The notes under the pieces: generated by a model
What the model was told of the DNA's origin: nothing
Database searches by the model: none
Seen by the model: the letters and a program-made list of their open reading frames with translations, nothing else
Position numbers and translations under genes: made by a program
Part shown: one piece after another, positions 16,515 through 26,208 of the stretch
Layout: every line of letters begins with the position of its first letter
Position numbering within the stretch: the first letter of the stretch is position 1
Origin: an uncultured Bacteroidia bacterium
Lineage (GTDB): Bacteria > Bacteroidota > Bacteroidia > NS11-12g > UBA955
NCBI GenBank assembly: GCA_943788195.1
Contig: CALSPH010000001.1
Span: forward strand, 619,673-683,672
Direction: 5' to 3'
Length of the DNA: 64,000 nucleotides

Positions 16515-17451
16515 AATCCATATTATTTAAGTGATTTGCGATAGGTTGGCTTTCGTCCAGTTTGTTTTTTGAAATATGCTTGAAAAAGTAGTAAAGTCCA
16601 ATACCCAAAATAAGCACGCCCAAGGCATATTGCCAATAAGGCAAAGATTCATCTGCATTCATTTTTTTGGCCCATTGGTAGGAATCAGCATAAAACAATG
16701 CTATAACTGCGATGGCATTATTCAAGAAATGTATGAGCACTGAATACCATATGCTCTTGGTTGCATAAGTAATATAGCCAAACAGAATACCCATTCCCAT
16801 AATTGGCAGCATTTGGCTCATATTGAAATGCATGAAACCAAACAGAATACCTTGTGTAATTATAGCGGCATGCTTATTTCTAAAAGTTCGATCAAGCAGT
16901 TGAAGGGTCACACCTCGAAAAGCGAATTCTTCGAGCAGGGCAGGAAGCAAAGCCACCACAAAAAGACTGGTGAATAATTGGCTTATACCTTGACCCTCGA
17001 TTAAGGCTTTTTGTTGGGCGATATTCTGAAGTTCCTTTGATTTCCAAAAATCAGAAATGGGAAAAAGTTGATTGATTTCATGCATCAAACCAATAGAAAT
17101 TAAGGCTCCATAGAAAATAATAGTTCCACTGAGTATCAAAAGAATTGGTTTTGCTTTTGCTAGATGAGCGAATTTTTTTAAGCTGTATCCTTCAACAAAA
17201 TATGAAATAACTAAACCGGGTACAAGAAAACCCCCTAGGGTACTGATTACTTGAAAAATGTAGAGGGATGATTTGTGGTTTTTGAGTAATTCAACATCTA
17301 TCGGGTCGGTTAAAACATCGCTAAGAGAAAAACCACTATCCAACAAAGAAGCAATAAGAACACCCAATTGGCCAAATAGAAGCAAGCTGATTACGGTCAA
17401 TCCTGCAAAACAAAGCAGTACACCTAAAGGATTTAATTGGATCTTTTTCAT
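16507..17451 (-). CDS. CPBP family intramembrane glutamic protease
   Basis: 314 aa, about eight membrane helices. Motif 1 EExxxR is intact (Glu174, Glu175, Arg179 in LLEEFAFRG), followed by motif 2 FxxxH (GFMHFN) and motif 3 HxxxN (LIHFLNN), all needed for activity in the CAAX-protease/bacteriocin-processing (Rce1-like) family. Substrate unknown. It leads a two-gene unit with cdsA and is divergent from dus across a 50-bp intergenic region. Confidence 0.9.
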   Translation of the reverse strand: MKKIQLNPLGVLLCFAGLTVISLLLFGQLGVLIASLLDSGFSLSDVLTDPIDVELLKNHKSSLYIFQVISTLGGFLVPGLVISYFVEGYSLKKFAHLAKAKPILLILSGTIIFYGALISIGLMHEINQLFPISDFWKSKELQNIAQQKALIEGQGISQLFTSLFVVALLPALLEEFAFRGVTLQLLDRTFRNKHAAIITQGILFGFMHFNMSQMLPIMGMGILFGYITYATKSIWYSVLIHFLNNAIAVIALFYADSYQWAKKMNADESLPYWQYALGVLILGIGLYYFFKHISKNKLDESQPIANHLNNMDYE

Positions 17452-17470
17452 GTGTTCGCAGTAATTGCGC

Positions 17471-17478
17471 TATTTTTG
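17471..17478 (+). promoter_or_regulatory. -7 box of the dus gene
   Basis: TATTTTTG, perfect TAnnTTTG, 23 nt before the ATG at 17502, inside the 50-bp divergent region shared with the CPBP protease gene. Confidence 0.55.
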
Positions 17479-17501
17479 CAAAGTAAGCATTAATATTTTT
17501 A

Positions 17502-18491
17502 ATGGTAAAAATTGGTTCAATAGAATTACCCGACTTTCCGTTACTTCTGGCTCCCATGGAAGATGTTAGCGACCCTCCGTTTCGATACTTATGCAAGAAG
17601 TTTGGGGCTGACATGATGTACACTGAATTTATTAGCAGCGAGGGACTCATTCGAGATGCCATTAAGTCCAGGGAAAAACTGGATATTTTTGATTACGAAC
17701 GACCTGTCGGGATACAAATTTTTGGAGGAGACGAAGAAGCCATGGCACTTTCGGCTAAAATTGTAGCTGCTGTTGGTCCAGATTTAGTAGATATTAATTT
17801 TGGTTGTCCGGTAAAGAAAGTAGTTACCAAGGGTGCAGGAGCGGCTGTATTAAAAGACATCGACTTAATGGTTCGATTAACCAAGGCTGTGGTAGATTCT
17901 ACCGATCTGCCGGTGACCGTGAAAACGCGATTGGGCTGGGATGATGGCAGCAGAAATATAGAAGAAGTAGCAGAGCGATTGCAAGATGTTGGAATAAAAG
18001 CATTGAGTGTGCATGGAAGAACCCGTTGTCAATTATACAAAGGGGAAGCGGATTGGACTTTAATCGGAAAAATCAAAGAGAACCCGCGCATCCAAATACC
18101 CATATTTGGCAATGGAGATATTGATACCCCAGAAAAGGCTTTGGAATATAAAGAGCGCTACGGGGTGGATGGCGTGATGATCGGGAGAGCGAGTATCGGG
18201 AACCCTTGGATTTTTAGAGAGATTAAGCATTTTTTAAAAACGGGGGAAAGGTTGGCTGCACCGAGCATATTAGAACGATGGGAGGCTTGTAAAATTCATC
18301 TGGAGAAAAGTCTGGAATGGAAGAATGAAATCTTGGCTTTGAATGAAATGAAACGTCATTATGCCCCTTATTTTAGAGGCTTGCCTGGGATCAAAGAATA
18401 CCGAACCAAGCTTATGGCGGGCAGAACCGCAGAGGAAGTTTTTGCAACCCTCGAGGAAATCAGAGATGGGTTTGCTGGCGTGGAGGTTTAG
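17502..18491 (+). CDS. dusB: tRNA dihydrouridine synthase (DusB type)
   Basis: 329 aa. FMN-dependent enzyme that reduces uridines in the tRNA D-loop. TIM-barrel signatures: LLAPMEDVSDPPFRYLC at the N-terminus, VDINFGCPVKKV with catalytic Cys102, VTVKTRLGWDD, LSVHGRTRCQLY, GNGDIDTPE and GVDGVMIGRASIGNPWIF, then the C-terminal helical domain. Subclass DusB is the usual single Dus of Bacteroidota, but DusA/DusC activity cannot be excluded. Convergent with the cyclophilin gene, 12 bp apart. Confidence 0.92.
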   Translation: MVKIGSIELPDFPLLLAPMEDVSDPPFRYLCKKFGADMMYTEFISSEGLIRDAIKSREKLDIFDYERPVGIQIFGGDEEAMALSAKIVAAVGPDLVDINFGCPVKKVVTKGAGAAVLKDIDLMVRLTKAVVDSTDLPVTVKTRLGWDDGSRNIEEVAERLQDVGIKALSVHGRTRCQLYKGEADWTLIGKIKENPRIQIPIFGNGDIDTPEKALEYKERYGVDGVMIGRASIGNPWIFREIKHFLKTGERLAAPSILERWEACKIHLEKSLEWKNEILALNEMKRHYAPYFRGLPGIKEYRTKLMAGRTAEEVFATLEEIRDGFAGVEV

Positions 18492-18503
18492 CTTTTGATG
18501 AGC

Positions 18504-19142
18504 TTAAAGCTTAGGCTCATACCCATACTCGGCTTTAATTTCTGCCAGTGTTTTTTCCAAAACATTCACATCCATTTTTATATCTGTAAAAGGACGATTG
18601 TTGCTTGTTTTCTTGGGTTGAATTACGACAGAATCTACTACTTCAATACCTTTCATTACCATTCCATATACCGTGTAATTGCCGTTTAAACTTGCGGTGC
18701 CTGATGTACTATGGCAGATATAGAATTGACTTCCACTGCTCGCTTTGGTTGGGTTATTTGTTCGAGCGGCCGCAAGCGCACCTCTTTCATGTTTGATGGT
18801 GTCTCTAATTTCAGCAGGGATGGTATATCCGGGTCCACCTTGACCATCATTATTGGGATCAGTATCTTTAGAATTTGGGTCACCACCTTGAATCATAAAC
18901 CCCGAAATGATACGATGAAATGTAGTGCTATCATAGTAATCCTCACTGGCTAACTTGAGAAAATTATCCCGATGTAAAGGAGTTGCCTTGTATAACCATA
19001 TATACATATCCCCATATTGCGTTTTTATTTCAATGATTTTTTCAGTAGGTATGGGATCTGACTTGATTTCTTCTTTGGGCTCTTCCTTTTTGCAGGCGGT
19101 TATTGATACGATAACAAGGAGTAGAAATAATTTGGTTTTCAT
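18504..19142 (-). CDS. cyclophilin-type peptidyl-prolyl isomerase lipoprotein
   Basis: 212 aa. Lipoprotein signal MKTKLFLLLVIVSITACKK (lipobox SITAC), then a Lys/Glu-rich linker and a cyclophilin domain from ~38: ATPLHRDNFLKLA, YYDSTTFHRIISGFMIQGGD, GALAAARTNNPTKASSGSQF and GMVMKGIEVVDSV. FHR, FMIQGGD and SQFYI carry the active site. Probably assists folding of exported proteins at the inner or outer membrane. A TACATTTG -7 box ends 5 nt before the start codon. Confidence 0.93.
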   Translation of the reverse strand: MKTKLFLLLVIVSITACKKEEPKEEIKSDPIPTEKIIEIKTQYGDMYIWLYKATPLHRDNFLKLASEDYYDSTTFHRIISGFMIQGGDPNSKDTDPNNDGQGGPGYTIPAEIRDTIKHERGALAAARTNNPTKASSGSQFYICHSTSGTASLNGNYTVYGMVMKGIEVVDSVVIQPKKTSNNRPFTDIKMDVNVLEKTLAEIKAEYGYEPKL

Positions 19143-19147
19143 TTCCT

Positions 19148-19155
19148 CAAATGTA
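19148..19155 (-). promoter_or_regulatory. -7 box of the cyclophilin gene
   Basis: TACATTTG on the minus strand, perfect TAnnTTTG, ending 5 nt before the ATG at 19142. The 5-nt gap reads AGGAA, so it could also pass as a weak Shine-Dalgarno. Confidence 0.45.
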
Positions 19156-19173
19156 GCAATAAATAATTAGGTA

Positions 19174-22100
19174 CTATCTAAGAAGTGTCACAGTCCCTTT
19201 TTCTTCAAAGAGTGTTCCATCGGCAAATTTGCCGTTTATAAGCCAAATGTAAGCATCCATCAATACCAGATTGTCTTTAACCCGACCATCCCAGGCAGCA
19301 TTTATGTCGTGGGTTTCAAATAATTTCATTCCCCAGCGGTCAAATATTTGGAACGTATAGCCGGAGTCAAGAACTCCCAAAATAACAGGTTTAAACGTTT
19401 CATTATTTCCATCCCCGTTGGGCGAAAAGGCATTGGGAACTAATACCCTGCCTTCTGCCGCAACATACAATAAAGCCGTTCTCAAAGAGGTGTCTCTGCA
19501 GCCATTTGCATTGGTAACAATGAGACGCACTGTGTAGTACCCCGGAACGGTTAGTTGAAATTGTGGGCTTTGATCGGTAAAGGTATATTGAAATTGGGGT
19601 AGGCTATCATGTGTTATTAAATATTCCCAGCTGGTAGCATCTGCACTGCCGTCAATTAAGGTAAATATTGCACTCGGTAAATAACGCGTTCTTGGGCTCG
19701 CAGCAAAAAAGGCATTCGGTTTTGGGTATACATAGATAAAGCTATCTTTGGTTTCGAAAGAACTTCCACCTGGTCCAAATGCTCTAAGGGTAATGTTATA
19801 ATATCCCGGAAGCATGAAGGTATGCGTTGGGTTAGGGTCAGTGGATTCTTGACCATCATCAAAAATCCATCGGAAGGAAGTTGCATCGATTGTATTTTCA
19901 AAGAATTGAACCGTAAATGGTCCACAACCCGCTGTATCTGAGGCCGTAAAGTCAATAGACGGTATAGGTGGTTCAACATAAATAGTCTGCTGAATCGTAT
20001 CCGCACAAAGGCCATTGGTGACGGATAGTACTATGGTATAGTATCCAGAATCGGTATACATATGAACCGGTGATAATCCCGTGCCTGTTCCTCCGTCTCC
20101 AAAGTCCCAAGTATGTGTTAACCCATTAGGCGAGCTTAAGCTGGTAAAGAATACATTGGCATTTGGTATTTTAGGACTTGCAGGGTTAAAGGTGAAATTC
20201 GCTCTTGGTTTTTCCAAAACTTCAAGTATTGCGGCACTTTCAAAGCTATCAGGGCAGGAGTTTCGGTCATAAGAAACCAATTTTACTCCAAATATTCCGG
20301 GGTCAACAAAAATATGGGTGGGAAGAGAGTCTGTGCTGATTCCCCCGTCTTCAAAATGCCATACTTGATACAGTGCATGGGTGGTGCGGTTCATGAAGGG
20401 TACTGATGCGGGTTGACAAACTGTTCTGAATGGAACCGTATCGAACCGTGTGACCATGCGTACCGGTAAAGTGATGGTTCTGCTAATCTGCTCAGAACAA
20501 CCGTAACTGTTGGATGCAGTTAAGGTTATGGTATAACTGGCGTCTTGATAAACACTTCGCTCAAATTTATGTCTTGGGTTTGCAGTTGTATTTGTACTTC
20601 CATCACCAAAATCCCATAAATACTGAGGTGCATTCACGCTCCTATTGACCAAATCATAGTATCCGGAATCGCAGATGTCTGTGCGTATGGCAACAAAATC
20701 TGCATAAGGAACTGGAATTGTAGTTAAATTAATGCTATCGTAATCGACACATCCATATTGATTCGATGCTCTTAATATCGTGCGATAGGTAAGGTTATTG
20801 GTGGTGTAATTATCGAAACGATGTGTTGGGTTTTCTAAAGAACTGGTGTCTCCATCACCAAATTCCCAAAAACTGGCGTTGTGATTGATTGAATTATTGG
20901 TATACACAGCGATCAAAGGTGCACATGCAGAATCAGGAGTTACCGTAAATTGCGCATTGACTGCAGGGAATACATATAGATCCCTTCGAAGACTGTCTTT
21001 GCAACCAAAGAAATTAGTTGCTTCTAGCTTAACACTATATACGCTTGGAATAAAAGGATTGACTGCAGGGGGGTAATTATATACGGGATTATACCTCGTG
21101 CTTGAATCGCCCGTTCCAAAATGCCACTTAAATTGACTTGCCCCTTGTGAAAGATTATAGAATAAACTCAGTTGTTCTACGCAAATACTATCATCACTCA
21201 TACTAAAATTAGCAATGGGGTTGGCTCGCACCACGATAGGCAAATCAAACGTATCGTCACTCTGACAGTTTCGATTACTGGTTACATACAATCGAACATG
21301 GTAAAGCGTGTCTGCTAAATCAATGGATTGGAATGTTTGCGTCATGTTAGCTTGACCCAAATTGAATCCACTGCCAAAGTCCCAATAATATTCGTTTGCT
21401 AATGTGGAGGAACTGGTAAAATTAACCGTCAATGGACCGCAACCATTAAATCGATCTGCAGTAAAGAAAGGGTAGGGTTTTGGATGCACAGTGCTCGTGC
21501 TCGTTGCTGTATCAAGGCACCCGTGCTCACTTGTGCCAATCAATTGCACGTTGTACGTAGTGACATATAGGGGCTGGTCTAAGAACCGCACCAATGTGTC
21601 TCGTGCATTGGATTGTGTACCATTGCCAAAATCCCATAAAAATGACATGATTTGAATGGATCCTGTATCATGTGGAGTAGAATTATTGATAAATTGAATA
21701 TCCAATGGACTGCAACCAGAATCTGCACTTTGTGTATATTGAACGGTGGGCTTCGGGAAGATACGAATGGTATCAACCGCTGAATCGCGGCAATTATGTT
21801 CAGACATACCAATGAGCTTAATTGGGTAAATGGAGTCTTGCGTTAAAGAGGCTATGTATGAATTTACAGGGTTTTGTAGACTGCTGCTGGATCCATCTCC
21901 TAAATCCCAGTTAAACGTCATAATCTGTATTGAACCCGTATCATTGGGTGTGGATTGGTTGGTAAAAGATACAGCCAACGGAGCACAACCTTGTGAATCG
22001 GATAAGCTAAATGCTACTGTTGGATTTGGATATACCGTTATTTCCACACTGTCTTCGTTTACACAACCATGTTCAGAGTTTCCAGTCAATAGTACACGAT

Positions 22101-24702
22101 AGATGGTATCTCTTAATAAATCTGCACTAAAATTGTGATTTACTTGAGTGCTTGTAGAAGAGTTGCCGTCACCAAAATCCCAATTAAAGGCCATTATTTG
22201 GATTGAACCCGTATCATTTGGGGTTGAATTATTGGTAAAAACTACATTCAAAGGGCCACATCCACTGGTGACGGAAGCGTTGAATTGAGTGGTTGGCAAT
22301 GGATATACTTTGCGTGTTGCCAATGCGGTGTCTTCGCAACCCATCCAGTTAATCGATCTTAATACAATGTTATAATTCGTGTCTTGTGTTAATGAGGCTA
22401 CAAAAGTTTCCGACGGGTTGGCCATATTGGAAGTATTGCCGTTCCCAAAATCCCATATGTAGCTGCTTGCAAATTGTGAAGTGTTGTTGAATGTATCCAA
22501 AAAAGGACCACAATTTGAATCAAGTGGGTTCGCAATTGTTGCAATCGGAGATCTACTGGTAAACAATGTTTGCTCAATACTATCTGCAAAACAGCTGGTA
22601 GAATCAACTGCCCATAGTTTTACTCGAATAAAGGTCGAATCTGTGCTAACCGTGATTGGGTTTAATGTAGAAGTAATGGAACGCAAGGTATCGTTCACAT
22701 ACCATCGATATTGGTTGGCCAACAGACTGGTATTAGTAAAAGTAAATGTGAAAGGTGCACAGGCTTGGGTTTGGTTTACCGTAAAATTGGCTTGTGCACT
22801 GGAGCGCACTAAGATGGATTGTGTATCTCGATGCTCACATCCAGATGGGCTTTGAGCAATGTAAATGATTTGTAAATTACCTGGATTTGAGTACACATGA
22901 TAATACGTGCCATTGGTAGTAAGTGTATCCCTTGTGCCATCTCCATACTCAGTAATTAAGTACTGATATTGCAAACTGGTATTTGTAAACCAGAGGGTGT
23001 CAAAGGCGCAGATTGTAGTGTCCGCGAAAACACTCGCGACAGGAGTTGTATCTACTACTATTGTAGCGCTAAGCGAATCCGCACCGCATAAATCGGTAAC
23101 GCGTAATTTTAAACTATACGTTCCCGGTGTGAGGTACGTAATGGCTCCGGGACTAGCATTGGTGCTAGTTCCTCCGTTTCCAAAATCCCAATAATACAGT
23201 GGAGGAATAAAATCAGAGGTAGATAGATTAACTGGGTTAATGGTGTGGGGCGCACAGCCTCCAGCAGTGTCATTGAAGCCAGCAATGGGGTCGTTGTATA
23301 TGTTTATGGTATCTCGTGCGGTAACCGTTCCGCAGCGGTTGGTTATGGATAAAACCAAGTAATATGTGCCAGGAGTGTTGTAATAATGCGTTACGGTATC
23401 CGCGGTGCTGTTTGTGCCATCACCAAAATCCCAAGAACGCGTTGCGTTGAATCCACTTGACGTATCATCCACAAATACAGTTGCACTTCCGCATCCGCTT
23501 GTGGTGTCAATTATAAAGCCAGCTTGAGGAGTAAACACTACATCAAAGGAATGTTGTATGGTATCATCACCACAGTTATTTCTCGCAATTAATGTGATGG
23601 TTTTGGGGCCTGGAGTTGCATAGATATGTGTTTGAGCTGCTCTTGTTCCAATCCAACCGCTATTGCTTCCATCACCCCAATCCCAGTAGTATTGCTTAGG
23701 GTCAGGTATTAAACAATATTGGTCGGTAGAAAGGTTGTTAAAAGTGAAAGGCATTGTTGGGTCGCAATTTGAGCTATCAATGCCAAATTCAGCGAGATCC
23801 GTATCGGAAATATTAATGGGGTTCCAAGTGGTAAATGAGCTTCCGCAAGCGTTAGTGGCAGTAAGTCTTACATTGGCATTACACAAGAATGCAAAATAGG
23901 TATGATTAATTGGAGTTGTATTCTGTGTCCAGTTTTGGCTCGAGGTAGTACCATCTGCCCAATCCCATGTAAATTGAGTACCCCGACTGATATTGGAGGA
24001 ATTGTTGGTCATGGTTAGGGTGTGAGGTACACATCCTGCATTGTTAGATCCGGGTCCTATTAAGCCTGCTGTAGGCTGACGCAGGTTGACAACTGTCCCA
24101 TATATGGTATCAGTACAAGAGCCGCTGCGTTGTACAATGCGCACCGTGAATATGCCAGTTGAAGTGAACCAATGGCTGAAGTTTGTATTTGGATTTTGAT
24201 CCGTGCTGTAAACATCTTGGCTGCCATCTCCCCAAATAAATATTGGCCTTCTTAAGGTGTCATTACTAGATGTTGTAATTTGAAAACTATCTGGCGCTGC
24301 AGCCAATTGAATGCAATTGATCCAAGTTGGAGTATAGGATAATAAATTATTTTGATCACGCAGTTGTGCTGCGTTGGTAGTTATTGTTGTGGTTGTAAAG
24401 CTAGAATCTACACAACCGCTGGTGTCGGTTACAATCATACTAATCCGCTTTAATCCCGTACCTGTAACTAATACTGAAGTACCTCCTGTTCCCACTATGG
24501 TAGATAGTAATTGTCCATCCACAAAGTACCTATAAGTAGATACAGCAGAATCTGCTCCTGTAGTAGTGTTCGTTATGGTTGCTGTGCGTGGTGTTCCACA
24601 GGTATTGCTGTAGGTAATCGTAAAACTAGGGGATAGTCTTGGGCATGCGGAAACCGCACCGGCAGCTAGGGTTAGAAGAAATAGGAGTAATTTTATGCGC
24701 AT
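19174..24702 (-). CDS. giant multi-PKD-domain surface protein with T9SS type B (gliding-associated) sorting domain
   Basis: 1842 aa from the ATG at 24702, which gives a proper signal peptide (IKLLLFLLTLAAGAVSACP); the frame also opens at 24744. Almost the whole length is PKD-like Ig repeats of ~85-95 residues, recognised by WDFGDGxxSxxxxPxHxY (e.g. YYWDWGDGSNSGW, RSWDFGDGTNST, FNWDFGDGNSS). About 17-20 repeats are visible. The C-terminus is the gliding motility-associated type B tail: VPNAFSPNGDGNNETFKP, FQIFDRWGMKLFET, AWDGR and LVLMDAYIWL. Exported by T9SS to the surface; likely an adhesin or matrix protein. Monocistronic, next to a WcaF-type acetyltransferase gene. Confidence 0.93.
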   Translation of the reverse strand: MRIKLLLFLLTLAAGAVSACPRLSPSFTITYSNTCGTPRTATITNTTTGADSAVSTYRYFVDGQLLSTIVGTGGTSVLVTGTGLKRISMIVTDTSGCVDSSFTTTTITTNAAQLRDQNNLLSYTPTWINCIQLAAAPDSFQITTSSNDTLRRPIFIWGDGSQDVYSTDQNPNTNFSHWFTSTGIFTVRIVQRSGSCTDTIYGTVVNLRQPTAGLIGPGSNNAGCVPHTLTMTNNSSNISRGTQFTWDWADGTTSSQNWTQNTTPINHTYFAFLCNANVRLTATNACGSSFTTWNPINISDTDLAEFGIDSSNCDPTMPFTFNNLSTDQYCLIPDPKQYYWDWGDGSNSGWIGTRAAQTHIYATPGPKTITLIARNNCGDDTIQHSFDVVFTPQAGFIIDTTSGCGSATVFVDDTSSGFNATRSWDFGDGTNSTADTVTHYYNTPGTYYLVLSITNRCGTVTARDTINIYNDPIAGFNDTAGGCAPHTINPVNLSTSDFIPPLYYWDFGNGGTSTNASPGAITYLTPGTYSLKLRVTDLCGADSLSATIVVDTTPVASVFADTTICAFDTLWFTNTSLQYQYLITEYGDGTRDTLTTNGTYYHVYSNPGNLQIIYIAQSPSGCEHRDTQSILVRSSAQANFTVNQTQACAPFTFTFTNTSLLANQYRWYVNDTLRSITSTLNPITVSTDSTFIRVKLWAVDSTSCFADSIEQTLFTSRSPIATIANPLDSNCGPFLDTFNNTSQFASSYIWDFGNGNTSNMANPSETFVASLTQDTNYNIVLRSINWMGCEDTALATRKVYPLPTTQFNASVTSGCGPLNVVFTNNSTPNDTGSIQIMAFNWDFGDGNSSTSTQVNHNFSADLLRDTIYRVLLTGNSEHGCVNEDSVEITVYPNPTVAFSLSDSQGCAPLAVSFTNQSTPNDTGSIQIMTFNWDLGDGSSSSLQNPVNSYIASLTQDSIYPIKLIGMSEHNCRDSAVDTIRIFPKPTVQYTQSADSGCSPLDIQFINNSTPHDTGSIQIMSFLWDFGNGTQSNARDTLVRFLDQPLYVTTYNVQLIGTSEHGCLDTATSTSTVHPKPYPFFTADRFNGCGPLTVNFTSSSTLANEYYWDFGSGFNLGQANMTQTFQSIDLADTLYHVRLYVTSNRNCQSDDTFDLPIVVRANPIANFSMSDDSICVEQLSLFYNLSQGASQFKWHFGTGDSSTRYNPVYNYPPAVNPFIPSVYSVKLEATNFFGCKDSLRRDLYVFPAVNAQFTVTPDSACAPLIAVYTNNSINHNASFWEFGDGDTSSLENPTHRFDNYTTNNLTYRTILRASNQYGCVDYDSINLTTIPVPYADFVAIRTDICDSGYYDLVNRSVNAPQYLWDFGDGSTNTTANPRHKFERSVYQDASYTITLTASNSYGCSEQISRTITLPVRMVTRFDTVPFRTVCQPASVPFMNRTTHALYQVWHFEDGGISTDSLPTHIFVDPGIFGVKLVSYDRNSCPDSFESAAILEVLEKPRANFTFNPASPKIPNANVFFTSLSSPNGLTHTWDFGDGGTGTGLSPVHMYTDSGYYTIVLSVTNGLCADTIQQTIYVEPPIPSIDFTASDTAGCGPFTVQFFENTIDATSFRWIFDDGQESTDPNPTHTFMLPGYYNITLRAFGPGGSSFETKDSFIYVYPKPNAFFAASPRTRYLPSAIFTLIDGSADATSWEYLITHDSLPQFQYTFTDQSPQFQLTVPGYYTVRLIVTNANGCRDTSLRTALLYVAAEGRVLVPNAFSPNGDGNNETFKPVILGVLDSGYTFQIFDRWGMKLFETHDINAAWDGRVKDNLVLMDAYIWLINGKFADGTLFEEKGTVTLLR
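21649..22260 (-). repeat. near-identical tandem PKD repeat units inside the giant T9SS gene
   Basis: Three successive PKD units, spaced ~270 bp (90 residues), share the block NxSTPxDTGSIQIMxFxWD (starts near 22190, 21917 and 21649 in plus coordinates) and the same DNA backbone (GTATCAT..GG.GT). This is much closer than the other PKD domains in the protein, implying recent in-frame duplication. Confidence 0.8.
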
Positions 24703-24761
24703 GCTTGAATTACTTAGACCATGTAAAGATAAAAAATGTTGCATAGTGTTGAAAGAAATAT

Positions 24762-25313
24762 TTAAAATCTTTCACCTTTTTTAATCGCAGGCACGCCCGC
24801 ATAAATCATACCTTTCTCTAAGTCTGAATTTGCAAAACTATGCGGAGCCAAGATGCAATCGGGATTACAAGTAACTCCTGGCCCAACGGTTGCCTTGCTG
24901 CAGATCCAAACACCATCTAAAATTTGGATGGGTTGCGTAAATAAATCAAAGGTTGATTTTTTATAGTTGTGATTACCACAAAGCAACATCGCACCTTGTG
25001 AAATACAAACATTGTCTCCTATGGTCACTTGGTCCAAATTGTCAATCCAAACTTCTTCTCCAATCCAGATATGATTTCCCATGCTCAACTTCCAAGGGTA
25101 TTTTATGTTTACATTTGGTTTTACAAGGACTCCTTTTCCTAATTTCGCCCCAAAAACGCGCAAAAGTATTCGTTTTAAACCATAGAAAGGGAAGAAGGCC
25201 GACTTAAAGAAAACGGCATTGACCACATACCATAGGCCTTGCTTGATGCTGCTTGCACCACGTTTAAACTCAGGGTTACTGAATGATTTTAATTGCTGCG
25301 ATTCTGCGGCCAT
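24762..25313 (-). CDS. WcaF-type sugar O-acetyltransferase (left-handed beta-helix)
   Basis: 183 aa. Left-handed parallel beta-helix built from hexapeptide repeats (VLVKPNVNIKYPW, MGNHIWIGEEVWID, VTIGDNVCISQGAMLLCGNHN, ILDGVWICSKATVGPG) with the catalytic His in GNHNY. The order of motifs matches the WcaF family of extracellular-polysaccharide acetyltransferases, which acetylate sugars using acetyl-CoA. N-terminal ~45 residues resemble the family's short helical region. It stands alone between the PKD gene and rpmH, so the polysaccharide it serves is unknown. Confidence 0.87.
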   Translation of the reverse strand: MAAESQQLKSFSNPEFKRGASSIKQGLWYVVNAVFFKSAFFPFYGLKRILLRVFGAKLGKGVLVKPNVNIKYPWKLSMGNHIWIGEEVWIDNLDQVTIGDNVCISQGAMLLCGNHNYKKSTFDLFTQPIQILDGVWICSKATVGPGVTCNPDCILAPHSFANSDLEKGMIYAGVPAIKKGERF

Positions 25314-25321
25314 TTCTTTTA

Positions 25322-25329
25322 CAAAAATA
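25322..25329 (-). promoter_or_regulatory. -7 box of the WcaF-type acetyltransferase gene
   Basis: TATTTTTG on the minus strand, perfect TAnnTTTG, 8 nt before the ATG at 25313. Confidence 0.45.
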
Positions 25330-25388
25330 GAATAAAGAGTTGCATTTAGTGAGAGAATATTTAATCAATCCTTTTTTTTATGGTTTGG

Positions 25389-25419
25389 GTTGATATTAAT
25401 ATTAAATCAATTACCTTTG
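25389..25419 (+). promoter_or_regulatory. rpmH-rnpA-yidD promoter
   Basis: -7 box TACCTTTG at 25412-25419, preceded with a 19-nt spacer by GTTG (25389-25392; consensus TTTG). Leader of 22 nt to the rpmH ATG, with AGAGG just before it. Confidence 0.7.
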
Positions 25420-25441
25420 CAGACCTTTAAAACTCAGAGGT

Positions 25442-25600
25442 ATGAAAAGAACATTCCAACCATCCAATAGAAAAAGAAGAAACAAACACGGTTTTCGTGA
25501 AAGAATGTCAACTGTGGCAGGTAGAAAAGTGTTGGCTTCTAGAAGAGCAAAAGGAAGAAAAACGCTTTCTGTATCAGATGAATACAGACATAAGCGTTAA
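25442..25600 (+). CDS. rpmH: 50S ribosomal protein L34
   Basis: 52 aa, below the usual ORF cut-off but unmistakable: [40 protein letters not shown], then [11 protein letters not shown]. Very basic, part of the large ribosomal subunit. In its classic place ahead of rnpA and yidD, with its own consensus promoter. Confidence 0.98.
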   Translation: MKRTFQPSNRKRRNKHGFRERMSTVAGRKVLASRRAKGRKTLSVSDEYRHKR

Positions 25601-25616
25601 TTAACCAAGCTTAACC

Positions 25617-26003
25617 ATGAGTTTCAAGTCGGATTTTGCTTTGCCAAAATCACATAGGCTTCGTTCTACTTCATTAATTCAACAATTATTTAAATCACAG
25701 CATACCGTTAAGGAATTTCCTTTATTGGTACATTATTTTTGGTCTTCTGATCAGAATTATCATCAGTTTATGCCAATTGTTTCTAAACGAAAGTTCAAAC
25801 GAGCTGTAGATAGAAATCGTTTAAAAAGGCAACTTAAAGAAATTTGGCGCTTGAATCAACATTTAATCCAATGCGAAGGGAAAGAGTTTTTAGTGATTGG
25901 TTTAGCGTATATTGCTACAAAGAAATTGAAATACAATCAAATTGAAACTGCTTTTCTCAGTTTGGTGAACTCTTTAAACAATGAAACTAAGAACCATTCT
26001 TAA
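25617..26003 (+). CDS. rnpA: ribonuclease P protein component
   Basis: 128 aa basic protein that binds RNase P RNA and pre-tRNA leaders. Landmarks: LPKSHRLRS at the N-terminus, [20 protein letters not shown] containing the RNR motif, and a C-terminal helix ([17 protein letters not shown]). It follows rpmH by 16 bp and overlaps yidD by 23 bp, the usual gene order. Confidence 0.96.
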   Translation: MSFKSDFALPKSHRLRSTSLIQQLFKSQHTVKEFPLLVHYFWSSDQNYHQFMPIVSKRKFKRAVDRNRLKRQLKEIWRLNQHLIQCEGKEFLVIGLAYIATKKLKYNQIETAFLSLVNSLNNETKNHS

Positions 26004-26208
26004 TTTCCCATTAGTTGTCTTAATTAAGGTGTATCAATATTTGATTTCACCTTTAATTCCTAATGCCTGTAGATATGAACCGACTTGTTCTGTTTATTAT
26101 ATTGAGGCATTGAAGAAATATGGTCCTTTAAAAGGCTCTTATTTAGGTATAAAGCGAATTCTGAGTTGTCATCCTTGGGGAGGACATGGACATGATCCTG
26201 TACCTTAA
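25981..26208 (+). CDS. yidD: membrane protein insertion efficiency factor YidD
   Basis: 75 aa. Signature [57 protein letters not shown]. Small amphipathic membrane-associated protein that helps YidC-dependent insertion. yidC is not next to it here; instead queA lies convergent on the other strand and the two stop codons overlap within TTAA (26205-26208). Confidence 0.96.
   Translation: MKLRTILNFPLVVLIKVYQYLISPLIPNACRYEPTCSVYYIEALKKYGPLKGSYLGIKRILSCHPWGGHGHDPVP

Noticed and set aside
22481-22855. 124-aa ORF opposite the giant PKD gene
   Set aside because: Shadow of the PKD repeats; no promoter box, no ribosome site, no recognisable motif. The same applies to the other ORFs antisense to 19174-24702.
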